From the NCBI GenBank assembly GCA_964454545.1, contig CAYVTI010000027.1:1-30333 (forward strand): a stretch of 30,333 nt of DNA, read 5' to 3'. The translations under genes and the position numbers were made by a program. Source of the stretch: JABCZZ01 sp964454545. Lineage in GTDB: Bacteria > Pseudomonadota > Alphaproteobacteria > Rickettsiales > JABCZZ01. Below the pieces are notes generated by a model. The model did not search any database, had not been told where the DNA came from, and saw only the letters and a program-made list of their open reading frames with translations. Of the stretch, positions 15,438-23,463 are shown piece after piece. The stretch's first letter is position 1. Every line of letters starts with the position of its first letter.

Positions 15438-16325
15438 ATGAAAAGCATTGTTAAATATGTTTCTGCAATCGCCCTGATGTTTGCATTTCCTGCTTTTGCG
15501 CAAGATACATCTCATGATAAGGCAGCCTCTAAGAAGGATTATGTTATCCTGAAGGTAGGCGGTGATGACATCAAGAAGTCGGAAGTTGAACGCGTATGGA
15601 AGAGCATTTTCCCCGGTGACAACCCGCCGGATTTTGACACATTTGAAGAAAAGATTAAAGACAATGTGCTGCGCGGCATAGCCAGTGAACATATCGTCGA
15701 GAAGGAAGCCATGAAATCGGGCATACAGAACTCTGATGAGGTGAAGGCCCGCATTGCAGCCGCTGAAAAGCAGATTGTCATCCAGGAATTCCTTAAGCAG
15801 AAGGCGAAGGAACTGGTCACAGACAAGGAACTGAAAGCCGCCTATGACGAACGCACCAAGTCGCCTGAAGAGGAAATTCATGCACGCCATATCCTGGTGA
15901 AGACGGAAGAGGAAGCCAAGGATATAGCCAAGAAATTAAAAAATGGTGGGGATTTCGAGAAGATCGCCAAGGAGAAATCGGAAGATAAAGCCAGCGGCGC
16001 AAATGGCGGCGATCTCGGCTGGTTCACTGCCGACAAGATGGTGCCTGAATTTTCCAGAGTTGCCTTCTCCCTCAAGAAGGGTGAAATCTCCCAGCCTGTT
16101 AAGACCGATTTCGGCTGGCATGTAATCCAGGTTGAAGACCGTCGCAAATCCACTCCTCCGACCTTTGACCAGATGAAGGACCACCTGGCGCAGGAACTGG
16201 ATAATAAAGCCATCGGCGATTACGTTAACAGCCTCATGAAGAGCGTAAAGGTCACCGTATATGATCCTTCCGGTAAAGCGAAGGAACTTCCAGCCGCTTC
16301 GCCTGCTGCGCCGGAACAAAAATAA
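15438..16325 (+). CDS. Periplasmic parvulin-type peptidyl-prolyl isomerase
   Basis: This is a secreted PpiC/SurA-like foldase that isomerises prolyl bonds and helps envelope proteins fold. From the ATG at 15438, preceded by AAAGGAC, a standard signal peptide runs to AFA-Q at 21/22. A TTG at 15372 would bury that signal, so I rejected it. An N-terminal helical chaperone region (about 30-140) precedes one rotamase domain (about 145-236): EIHARHILVKTEEEA, GGDLGWF, MVPEFSRVAFSLKKGEISQPVKTDFGWHVIQV. The C-terminus is a Pro/Ala-rich tail. At 295 residues it is close to the rickettsial/alphaproteobacterial parvulin-like PPIases. It sits directly before argJ, as in other Alphaproteobacteria. Confidence 0.9.
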   Translation: MKSIVKYVSAIALMFAFPAFAQDTSHDKAASKKDYVILKVGGDDIKKSEVERVWKSIFPGDNPPDFDTFEEKIKDNVLRGIASEHIVEKEAMKSGIQNSDEVKARIAAAEKQIVIQEFLKQKAKELVTDKELKAAYDERTKSPEEEIHARHILVKTEEEAKDIAKKLKNGGDFEKIAKEKSEDKASGANGGDLGWFTADKMVPEFSRVAFSLKKGEISQPVKTDFGWHVIQVEDRRKSTPPTFDQMKDHLAQELDNKAIGDYVNSLMKSVKVTVYDPSGKAKELPAASPAAPEQK

Positions 16326-16328
16326 CTG

Positions 16329-17564
16329 ATGGCTATCCCGTTATCTCCTCTTGCGCCCGCCTCATTCCCCGAATTGCCTGCAGTAAAGGGAGTGAGGCTG
16401 GCGGCAGCAGAATGCAACATCCGCTATAAAAACCGTCCAGACGTTCTTTTCGTAGAACTGGCTGAAGGCACGCATGCAGCCGGGGTATTTACTACCTCAC
16501 AGACAGCCGCTGCTCCGGTTGACTGGTGCAGGAATGTGCTGAAATCCGGCAGAACGCGTGCGCTCGTCGTGAATTCTGGCAATGCCAACGCCTTCACGGG
16601 CAAGGCAGGCATGGAAGCCGTACTGAAGATCGCGCAATCTTCTGCCGCATGTATCGGCAACTGCCAGCCTGAGAACATATTCATAGCCTCCACCGGCGTC
16701 ATAGGAGAGCCGCTGGCATATGAGAAAATCACCAACGCATTGCCAGAAATCAAATCAGGCCTGAGCGATACTGCATGGAATGAAGCTGCCCGCTCCATAA
16801 TGACCACGGATACCTTCATGAAGGTTGCAACCGTTGCCACGGATATTGGCGGTGTCAGCATAACCATAAATGGATTTGCCAAAGGTTCCGGCATGATAGC
16901 GCCTAATATGGCTACGATGCTGGGGTTTGTTTTTACCGATGCCAGTATCCCACAGCCAATCCTGCAGGAATTGCTTGAACAGGCGAATAAAGTATCCTTT
17001 AGCTGCATTACTGTAGATGGTGACGCTTCCACAAATGATACCCTGCTTGCCTTTGCCACCGGAAAAGCGGATCATGTTGCTGTAAAATCCGCGAAAGATA
17101 AACATCTTGGACAGTTCAAGTCGGATTTTACGAAACTGCTCACAGATCTTGCTATCCAGATCGTAAAAGATGGCGAAGGCGCCCAGAAGTTTATTACCAT
17201 AAGCATAAGCGGCGCTGAAAGTAACAATGCCGCTCATAATATTGCCATGACAGTGGCTAATTCCCCGCTGGTAAAAACTGCAATCGCGGGAGAGGATGCC
17301 AACTGGGGACGTATCGTGGGAGCCGTAGGCAGGGCCGGTGAAAAAGTCGTGCAGGAAAAAATTGAGATATCCATAGGCGGCGCCCTTGTTGCCAGAGATG
17401 GCGCGCGCGCGCCTGATTATAATGAGACACCTGTTATACGGCACATGAAAGGCAGGAATATTAATATAGAAGTGGAACTAGGGATTGGAAAAGGCTCGGC
17501 AACCGTTTATACTTGCGATCTGACGCATGGATACATTGATATAAACGGCAGTTACAGGAGCTAG
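16329..17564 (+). CDS. argJ: Bifunctional glutamate N-acetyltransferase / amino-acid acetyltransferase
   Basis: ArgJ transfers acetyl from N-acetylornithine to glutamate (and often from acetyl-CoA), recycling the acetyl group in arginine synthesis. It is made as a precursor that cleaves itself before a threonine nucleophile. The cleavage site is visible as IAPNMATMLGF, between A195 and T196. Other family blocks are VVNSGNANAFTGKAG (80-94), IASTGVIGEPL (119-129), the DGDASTNDT stretch and the C-terminal TCDLTHGYIDINGSYRS. The full 411 residues are present. The start lies three bases after the PPIase stop. The stop is TAG and overlaps the region carrying the Shine-Dalgarno of the next gene. Confidence 0.96.
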   Translation: MAIPLSPLAPASFPELPAVKGVRLAAAECNIRYKNRPDVLFVELAEGTHAAGVFTTSQTAAAPVDWCRNVLKSGRTRALVVNSGNANAFTGKAGMEAVLKIAQSSAACIGNCQPENIFIASTGVIGEPLAYEKITNALPEIKSGLSDTAWNEAARSIMTTDTFMKVATVATDIGGVSITINGFAKGSGMIAPNMATMLGFVFTDASIPQPILQELLEQANKVSFSCITVDGDASTNDTLLAFATGKADHVAVKSAKDKHLGQFKSDFTKLLTDLAIQIVKDGEGAQKFITISISGAESNNAAHNIAMTVANSPLVKTAIAGEDANWGRIVGAVGRAGEKVVQEKIEISIGGALVARDGARAPDYNETPVIRHMKGRNINIEVELGIGKGSATVYTCDLTHGYIDINGSYRS

Positions 17565-17568
17565 AGCT

Positions 17569-17913
17569 ATGGCCACTATATTTTTACTCATCGGTTCCAA
17601 CCTGTTCATGACTTTCGCGTGGTACGGACATCTCAAATATCTGAATGATAAGCCATTAATCATAGCCATTGTAATCAGTTGGGGAATAGCGTTCATTGAA
17701 TATGTCATGCAGGTACCAGCCAACCGCATCGGATATAAAATATTCAGCCTGGCACAGCTCAAAATAATCCAGGAAGTCATTACTATGATTGTCTTTGCCG
17801 TTTTCGCATATTTTTTTATGGGGAAGACATTGACCCTTAACTACTTGTATGCCTCACTTTGCATGATAGCAGCGGCGTATTTCATCTTTCAGGATTCGCC
17901 CGCAGGGCATTAA
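17569..17913 (+). CDS. DUF486 family small membrane protein
   Basis: The 114-residue protein is almost entirely hydrophobic, with four predicted membrane helices, and matches the DUF486 family (related to the drug/metabolite transporter fold). Recognisable segments are the N-terminal SNLFMTFAWYGHLKYL, the WGIAFIEYVMQVPANRIGY block and KIIQEVITMIVFAVFAYF. Its substrate is not known. AGGAG at 17556-17560, inside the end of argJ, lies eight bases before the ATG. The following phosphodiesterase gene begins two bases after its stop, so argJ, this gene and the next are probably one transcript. Confidence 0.85.
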   Translation: MATIFLLIGSNLFMTFAWYGHLKYLNDKPLIIAIVISWGIAFIEYVMQVPANRIGYKIFSLAQLKIIQEVITMIVFAVFAYFFMGKTLTLNYLYASLCMIAAAYFIFQDSPAGH

Positions 17914-17915
17914 TT

Positions 17916-18722
17916 ATGAAGATTCTCTTTCTAGGAGATATAGTGGGTCGCAGCGGACGCGATGCAGTCTGCAGTTTTATCCCGCAGGCGCGTCAGAAAT
18001 ATGCCCTGGATTTTGTTGTCGTGAATGGAGAGAACGCCGCTGCCGGATTTGGCATCACGCCGGATATATGCGATGAATTTTTTAAAGCAGGCGTTGATGT
18101 CATAACCACGGGCAACCATATCTGGGATCAGAAGGAGATTGTGCCTCGACTGTCAAAGGACAACCGTTTGCTGCGTCCGCATAACTATCCGGAAAATACT
18201 CCCGGCACCGGCAGCCATGTCGCCATTAATAAAAAGGGACAAAGCTTGCTTGTCCTGCATCTGCAAGGCCAGATCTTTATGGCCGAGCACCTGCCATGCC
18301 CTTTTGCCTGCGCAGATAAAGCCCTAAAACAATATACGCTTGGCACCAGCGTTAACGCCATACTTGTTGACATTCATGCGGAAGCCAATTCAGAAAAGAT
18401 GGCGCTCGGGCATTATCTGGATGGAAGAGTAAGCGCTGTCGCCGGCAGCCATACGCACGTCCCGACGGCGGACGCGCACATACTTCCTGGCGGCACTGCT
18501 TATCAAAGTGACACCGGGATGTGCGGCGATTATGATTCCGTCATAGGCATGGAGAAATCTTTGGTCATCAAGCGCTTTCTTACCAAGATACCCAAAATGC
18601 ACAAACTGAACGTTGCCACAGGCGAGGCGACTGTCTGCGGCATTATCATCGAGACGGACGATAAGACAGGACTGGCAAAATCAACTGAAACCATAAGAAA
18701 AGGCGGAATATTAGGGGATTAG
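17916..18722 (+). CDS. ymdB: YmdB-type metallophosphoesterase (TIGR00282 family)
   Basis: YmdB-family proteins are dinuclear-metal phosphodiesterases that cleave 2',3'-cyclic nucleotides and influence RNA turnover and developmental decisions in Bacillus. The conserved metal and active-site residues are visible: D8 in LGDIVGRSGRD, E39/N40 in VVNGENAAAGFG, H68 in TTGNHIWDQKE, and later DIHAEANSEK and GSHTHVPTAD. The ATG at 17916 gives the canonical MKILFLGDIVG start and 268 residues. An upstream start at 17859 would overlap the previous gene and add 19 unrelated residues. It ends with TAG. Confidence 0.92.
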   Translation: MKILFLGDIVGRSGRDAVCSFIPQARQKYALDFVVVNGENAAAGFGITPDICDEFFKAGVDVITTGNHIWDQKEIVPRLSKDNRLLRPHNYPENTPGTGSHVAINKKGQSLLVLHLQGQIFMAEHLPCPFACADKALKQYTLGTSVNAILVDIHAEANSEKMALGHYLDGRVSAVAGSHTHVPTADAHILPGGTAYQSDTGMCGDYDSVIGMEKSLVIKRFLTKIPKMHKLNVATGEATVCGIIIETDDKTGLAKSTETIRKGGILGD

Positions 18723-18754
18723 TCCGGAAACTCCTTAAAAACTTGAGCTAAAAA

Positions 18755-18760
18755 TATAAT
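18755..18760 (+). promoter_or_regulatory. Possible -10 element for the amino-acid permease gene
   Basis: A perfect TATAAT lies 46 bases before the permease GTG, in the 83-base spacer after ymdB. No good -35 hexamer sits at the right distance (the best is a weak TCCTTA), so this is a tentative promoter. Confidence 0.3.
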
Positions 18761-18805
18761 CATGATAGCCAGTAATAGAAGTTTGTATAAGAAAAGGAGC
18801 AACCT

Positions 18806-20323
18806 GTGAGCCTGTCACGTTATCTTGTCCGTAAACCCATGGCGGCCATTCAGGAAGAAGCCATCAAAAGCGATTTAAAAAGAAGCCTAAATTCCCTCAA
18901 TCTTGTCAGTCTTGGTATCGGATGCATCATCGGTGCCGGCATATTCGTCCTCACCGGACAGGCTGCCGCACAATATGCTGGGCCTGCCATCATGATTTCC
19001 TTCATACTTTCCGGCCTGGCATGCACTTTTGCAGGCCTGTGCTACGCAGAGCTGGCTTCCACCCTGCCCGTTTCCGGCAGCGCCTACACTTATGCTTATG
19101 CAACATTGGGAGAAGGTGTAGCCTGGGCGATGGGCTGGCTGCTCATTCTTGAATACGGGCTTGCATCCGCCACGGTCTCTGTCGGATGGTCGGGATATAT
19201 CGTCAGCTTCCTTAAGGATTTCGGCATTATGATACCTCCTGAATTATCGCAACCGTATTTTGACATGCTACCCGATCCTGCGCGTCTTGGGGAAAAAGTG
19301 CTGACCGCCACCGGGCATTTCAATTTCCCGGCCTTTCTCGGCATTATGGGAGTGACAAGCCTGCTGGTGATAGGCGTAAGCGAGTCTGCGAAAGTGAATA
19401 ACTTTATCGTCATGGTAAAGCTCACCGTGATACTGGCGTTCATTATCATCGGGGTGTTTTATGTGAATCCCGCCAACTGGCATCCCTTCATTCCGGATAA
19501 TATTGGCCCCGGGCAGTATGGGTTCGAAGGTATCCTAAAAGGAGCCGGCGTTATTTTCTTTGCTTATATTGGATTTGAGTCCGTATCCACGGCAGCACAG
19601 GAAGCCCAGAATCCACAACGCGACATGCCTATAGGAATACTTGGTTCACTTATCATATGTACCGTGCTTTACATGATTGTGGCCGGTATCCTGACCGGTA
19701 TAGTGCCCTATAAGGAACTTAACGTGCCCGACCCTATGGCAATCGCCATTGACAGGATCAGCATTCCCTGGCTCAATTTTACCATATCCGGGCATGAATT
19801 CCGTATCATGCCGATCATGATAAAGCTCGGCGCAGTCATGGGACTTAGCTCCGTCATGCTGGTGCTGGTATATTCGCAAACGCGCATATTCTATATGATG
19901 GGAAAGGACGGGCTTATCCCTCACCTTTTCTGCAAGCTGCACGACAAATTCAGAACCCCTTATATCAACACCATCATTGTCGGTACCGTTGTGGGCATTG
20001 CTGCGGGTCTTACTCCCATCAGCGTACTTGGCAACCTGGTCAGCATGGGAACGCTGTTTGCATTTTGCATCGTCTGCTTTAGTGTCATGTACCTGCGCTA
20101 CTACCATCCGGAGATGCCACGCGCATTCAAAATACCGCTTATGCCTATCATCCCCCTGCTCGGCATCGCCGCGTGCGGTTATCTGATATACGGCATCGGC
20201 AAGGATATTTTCATGGCGTTGCGTTATTACTTCCTGCTTGGAGTTATCGTCTACCTGCTATACGGACAGTTCAACAGCAAGATCGGCAAAGAACTTAAAG
20301 TAAAGGCAGTGGCCGCAAAATAG
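18806..20323 (+). CDS. APC-superfamily amino-acid permease (CAT/YfnA-like)
   Basis: This is an inner-membrane amino-acid transporter of the APC superfamily, of the cationic-amino-acid-transporter/YfnA group. The first helix carries the substrate-binding motif GIGCIIGAGIFVLTG (about 37-51). There follow LACTFAGLCYAELASTLPVSGSAYTY and FFAYIGFESVSTAAQEAQNPQRDMP, both hallmark blocks of this group, and about 12 membrane helices across 505 residues. The GTG start is supported by AAGGAG eight bases upstream. The substrate cannot be read from sequence. rpe starts two bases after its TAG stop, so the two are probably cotranscribed. Confidence 0.88.
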   Translation: MSLSRYLVRKPMAAIQEEAIKSDLKRSLNSLNLVSLGIGCIIGAGIFVLTGQAAAQYAGPAIMISFILSGLACTFAGLCYAELASTLPVSGSAYTYAYATLGEGVAWAMGWLLILEYGLASATVSVGWSGYIVSFLKDFGIMIPPELSQPYFDMLPDPARLGEKVLTATGHFNFPAFLGIMGVTSLLVIGVSESAKVNNFIVMVKLTVILAFIIIGVFYVNPANWHPFIPDNIGPGQYGFEGILKGAGVIFFAYIGFESVSTAAQEAQNPQRDMPIGILGSLIICTVLYMIVAGILTGIVPYKELNVPDPMAIAIDRISIPWLNFTISGHEFRIMPIMIKLGAVMGLSSVMLVLVYSQTRIFYMMGKDGLIPHLFCKLHDKFRTPYINTIIVGTVVGIAAGLTPISVLGNLVSMGTLFAFCIVCFSVMYLRYYHPEMPRAFKIPLMPIIPLLGIAACGYLIYGIGKDIFMALRYYFLLGVIVYLLYGQFNSKIGKELKVKAVAAK

Positions 20324-20325
20324 CT

Positions 20326-20985
20326 ATGACACAGCAGAAAGTCCGTATAGCCCCTTCTATATTATCCGCTGATTTTTCCAAACTGGGAGATGAAATCAGC
20401 GCCATCAGTATCGCTGGCGCTGATTACATACACATTGATGTCATGGATGGGCATTTCGTGCCAAACCTCACCATAGGACCGGGGGTTGTGAAAGCAATCA
20501 GGTCCTACAGCAGTCTCCCGTTTGACGTACATCTGATGATTTCCAACCCAGATCAATATATAAAGCAATTCGCAGATGCCGGCGCGGACATCATCACCGT
20601 TCATGAAGAAGCTTCCATACATCTGCACAGAACATTGCAAGCTATCAAGTCAACGGGTAAGCGGTGCGGTGTTTCCATAGTTCCCTCGACCCCCGCTTCG
20701 GTGCTGGAGCATGTCATGGACATGCTGGATCTTATTCTGGTCATGACGGTTAACCCGGGTTTTGGCGGGCAGGAATTCATTGCTTCCCAGCTCGATAAAA
20801 TCAAAACCATCCGTGACATGATTGACAGGACAGGACGCACTATAGATCTGGAAGTGGATGGCGGCATCAATCCCGATATGGCAAAACGTGCAGTCATGGC
20901 AGGAGCCGATGTTCTGGTTGCCGGTGCCGCTATATTCAAGGGTAATTCTGAAGAATATCCTCAGCATATTGCTGCATTGCGTTAA
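20326..20985 (+). CDS. rpe: Ribulose-phosphate 3-epimerase
   Basis: Rpe interconverts ribulose 5-phosphate and xylulose 5-phosphate in the pentose phosphate pathway. The 219-residue TIM barrel has IAPSILSADFSKLGDE at the N-terminus, the metal ligands in HIDVMDGHFVPNLTIGP and DVHLMI, MTVNPGFGGQEFI, and the phosphate-binding EVDGGIN and GADVLVAGAAIF segments. Length and motifs are standard. The ATG at 20326 lies two bases after the permease stop. The second scaffold gap begins ten bases after its stop, so its downstream neighbour is unknown. Confidence 0.96.
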   Translation: MTQQKVRIAPSILSADFSKLGDEISAISIAGADYIHIDVMDGHFVPNLTIGPGVVKAIRSYSSLPFDVHLMISNPDQYIKQFADAGADIITVHEEASIHLHRTLQAIKSTGKRCGVSIVPSTPASVLEHVMDMLDLILVMTVNPGFGGQEFIASQLDKIKTIRDMIDRTGRTIDLEVDGGINPDMAKRAVMAGADVLVAGAAIFKGNSEEYPQHIAALR

Positions 20986-20995
20986 ATTTACAACA

Positions 20996-21005
20996 NNNNN
21001 NNNNN
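20996..21005. other. Scaffold gap (10 N)
   Basis: Ten N separate rpe from the response-regulator contig. The true distance and adjacency are unknown, and the -35 region of the regulator's promoter may be missing. Confidence 0.97.
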
Positions 21006-21009
21006 AGGA

Positions 21010-21062
21010 TATAATACCTATAGTAGTAAATTAATAGTTATTGTTCTACTTTTATTATAGGT
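21010..21062 (+). promoter_or_regulatory. Possible -10 and inverted repeat before the regulator gene
   Basis: TATAAT (21010-21015) lies just after the gap, so any -35 would be in the gap. An inverted repeat ACCTATA (21016-21022) and TATAGGT (21056-21062) follows, ending just before the Shine-Dalgarno. It could be an autoregulatory site. Confidence 0.3.
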
Positions 21063-21076
21063 ATAGGAGATCATTT

Positions 21077-21667
21077 ATGACTAATACGATACTTGTCATC
21101 GAAGAAGAATCCGCAGAACGCTCTCTGCTCTGCAAGATAATGACGGAAAAGCTTTTATACCAGACGGTGGCTATAGAATATGGATCACAGATAGAGAGCC
21201 ATCTCACAAACAACCGGAACGGAAGACCCGATATCATACTTCTTGATATATCCAGAATGAGCCAACCTAATGACAAAATCATGCGTATAAAGTCAGCAAA
21301 TGTAACTATACCTATAGTTGTATTGATTAAGTACGGTGACTATGAAACGGCAGTATCAGCCATTAATGCAGGCGCGCATGATTTCTTAACGAAGCCTGTG
21401 GCAATGGAAAGAATGTATATTACTTTTCGTAACGCGATTATCTTCAGGGACTTATACAATGGATACGCAAAAAATATCATGCCCTTCTCACTCTTTGATG
21501 AAAACGGCAACATACGCAGGATATACGAACTTGAAAAAGAGGCCATTAGGCATGCTATGCAATATTACAACGGGCGCATGACCGAAGTTGCACGGCGGCT
21601 TGGCATAGGCAGGTCAACGCTCTACCGCAAGCTGAATAATGACAGGATGTCAGAAAACGTAGCTTAG
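21077..21667 (+). CDS. Receiver-Fis response regulator without AAA+ domain, degenerate receiver
   Basis: This is probably a transcriptional regulator, ActR/RegA-like in layout. From the ATG at 21077 (AGGAGA seven bases upstream) it has 196 residues: a receiver domain (1-~120) and a Fis-type helix-turn-helix at the C-terminus (about 152-188, EAIRHAMQYYNG then TEVARRLGIGRSTLYRKL). The phosphoacceptor D57 (IILLDIS) and K106 (FLTKP) are present. The acidic pocket reads EEE (9-11) instead of the usual DD/ED, and the switch Thr/Ser is Ile84 in VVLIKYGD. There is no sigma-54 AAA+ domain between them, and the HTH looks like the NtrC kind. No histidine kinase is adjacent. It could be a shortened NtrC relative or a true two-domain regulator. 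Confidence 0.85.
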   Translation: MTNTILVIEEESAERSLLCKIMTEKLLYQTVAIEYGSQIESHLTNNRNGRPDIILLDISRMSQPNDKIMRIKSANVTIPIVVLIKYGDYETAVSAINAGAHDFLTKPVAMERMYITFRNAIIFRDLYNGYAKNIMPFSLFDENGNIRRIYELEKEAIRHAMQYYNGRMTEVARRLGIGRSTLYRKLNNDRMSENVA

Positions 21668-21677
21668 GGTGCAGACT

Positions 21678-22796
21678 TTAATATACGATAAGCACCAGAT
21701 CATCCTTATGGATGAGAGCGTTTCGTCCTTTGAACCCTAAGAGGCGTTCAATCTCGCTAATCTTGTGTCCCATGATTAAGGCAGCATCCGTACTGGAATA
21801 AGAGATTATTCCCCTGCCCAGTTCTTTATTCTGTGTATTCTTAACGATAACCGTATCCCCGCGCTCGAAATAACCGTCAATCTTCTTTACACCCGCAGGC
21901 AGCAGGCTTTTTCCAACCGCCAGAGCCTGCACCGCTCCATCATCAATTATAATGCTCCCACTGGGCACAATTGATCCCATAATCCAGTTCTTCCGCGCAT
22001 TGACGGGCGTAGAAGAGGCGATAAACCATGTCCGGTTCCCAGGGTTTTCCAGCTCCCTTAGTGGATGCATAATCTTTCCGGCAGCAATAACCATATGGCA
22101 TCCCGCCGCGAGGGCAATCCTGGCCGCATCAATTTTGGTTATCATCCCCCCTGATCCGACGGCAGATGTAGCAGCGCCTGCCATTACATCTATTTCGGGA
22201 GTAATCTGGCTTACCTTATCAATCAGTTTAGCGTTTTTATCCTTATGTGGATTACTGGTATAAAAGCCATCAATATCCGAAAATAATACCAGATAATCCG
22301 CGCTCACCATCTGGGCAACGCGCGCCGCAAGACGATCGTTATCCCCGAAACGCAGTTCTGCAGTCGCAACCGTATCATTCTCATTGATAACAGGAATAAC
22401 CCCATTTTCCAGAAGCGTTTCAAGCGTACTGCGTGCATTTAGATAACGGCGGCGGTTCTCGCTGTCGTCGATGGTAAGGAGGATTTGCGCACAGAAAAAA
22501 CCGTGCTCAAGCAGACTATCCCTCCATGCCTGCATAAGCAATGTCTGGCCGCAGGCAGCGGCAGCCTGTTTCTCCTCCAGCCTGAGCGGGCCGGAAGCAA
22601 TGCCAAGGACTTTTTTGCCAAGCCCCACCGCGCCGGAGGATACGATAACCACCTGCGTCCCGTGCCTCCTGATATCCGCAATATCCTCAGCAATGCTGGA
22701 AAGCCAGACTTTACGCACATCGTTATCATCATTCATTAAAATCGAAGTTCCGATCTTGATGACGAGGCGTCTGGCTTTCCGGATATCTGTATGCAC
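21678..22796 (-). CDS. proB: Glutamate 5-kinase
   Basis: ProB phosphorylates glutamate at the gamma-carboxyl, the first step of proline synthesis. It has the amino-acid kinase domain (LVIKIGTSIL near the N-terminus, VIVSSGAVGLG, PVINENDTVATAELRFGDNDRLAARVA, VLFSDIDGFYTSNP, GSGGMITKIDAARIA) and a C-terminal PUA domain from about residue 275, giving the standard 372 residues. It reads leftward, seven bases after ridA, and the two are likely cotranscribed from the 23292-23463 region. The usual partner proA is not in the window. Confidence 0.96.
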   Translation of the reverse strand: MHTDIRKARRLVIKIGTSILMNDDNDVRKVWLSSIAEDIADIRRHGTQVVIVSSGAVGLGKKVLGIASGPLRLEEKQAAAACGQTLLMQAWRDSLLEHGFFCAQILLTIDDSENRRRYLNARSTLETLLENGVIPVINENDTVATAELRFGDNDRLAARVAQMVSADYLVLFSDIDGFYTSNPHKDKNAKLIDKVSQITPEIDVMAGAATSAVGSGGMITKIDAARIALAAGCHMVIAAGKIMHPLRELENPGNRTWFIASSTPVNARKNWIMGSIVPSGSIIIDDGAVQALAVGKSLLPAGVKKIDGYFERGDTVIVKNTQNKELGRGIISYSSTDAALIMGHKISEIERLLGFKGRNALIHKDDLVLIVY

Positions 22797-22802
22797 TATG
22801 AA

Positions 22803-23291
22803 TTAGACCTCAAATGTAGCGTCAATTTCTACCGCCACGCCGAATGGCAGCTCGCTCACGCCAACCGCAAAGCGGGCATGCCTGCCGTTCTCGCCAAAAA
22901 GACCAACTGCAAGATCGGAAGCGCCATTGGCAACTTTGGGTTGATCGGTAAAACCAGCGGCGGAATTGACGAACACGCCAAGGCGAATAAGGCGCTTTAC
23001 CTTGCCCAGATCACCTCCAAGTGCATTCCTGAGATGGGAAAGGATATTTAACAGACAGAGACGGGCGCATTCCTGCCCTTGCTCTATGCTGAATTCCTTA
23101 CCTACCTTACCTGCAAACTGCGGCTTGCCATCGAGCATGGGTAACGTACCCGAGAAATACACAAGGTTCCCGGACTTCACATAAGGCACATAATTAGCCG
23201 CCGGCATCGTCACCGCAGGCAGGGAAAGGCCGAGCGAAGAAAGTTTTTCATCAACGGATACGGTTTTTTCTTTTATAGCGTTAGCAGTCAT
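22803..23291 (-). CDS. RidA/YjgF family protein
   Basis: RidA-family proteins deaminate reactive enamine/imine intermediates or act in related reactions. The 162-residue protein has the trimer-forming fold signatures: YVPYVKSGNLVYFSGTLPM (39-57), the central helix AARLCLLNILSHL-like stretch, and HARFAVGVSELPFGVAVEIDATFEV at the C-terminus, with an arginine (R139 region) where the carboxylate-binding residue is expected. It belongs to the longer subgroup with an N-terminal helix (DEKLSSLGLSLP), not the 130-residue E. coli type. It is the first gene of the ridA-proB unit and is divergent from the large protein at 23464. Confidence 0.88.
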   Translation of the reverse strand: MTANAIKEKTVSVDEKLSSLGLSLPAVTMPAANYVPYVKSGNLVYFSGTLPMLDGKPQFAGKVGKEFSIEQGQECARLCLLNILSHLRNALGGDLGKVKRLIRLGVFVNSAAGFTDQPKVANGASDLAVGLFGENGRHARFAVGVSELPFGVAVEIDATFEV

Positions 23292-23463
23292 AAGCTTATC
23301 CTCAAAAATTAAACAATTAGGCGAACACCATAAAATAAAGAAATCAGAGATGCAAGGCGTGTTATTTTAACGAATTTGTCACAAATAATTAACTATTTAC
23401 TAACAATCAGTGTGCTAAAGTTGGTTACTGGAGAGGGTCCGGTAAGTAATAGTACGGCATAAT

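Noticed and set aside
16755..17444. 229-residue open frame on the - strand
   Set aside because: It is antisense within argJ, which is full-length with a visible autocleavage site.
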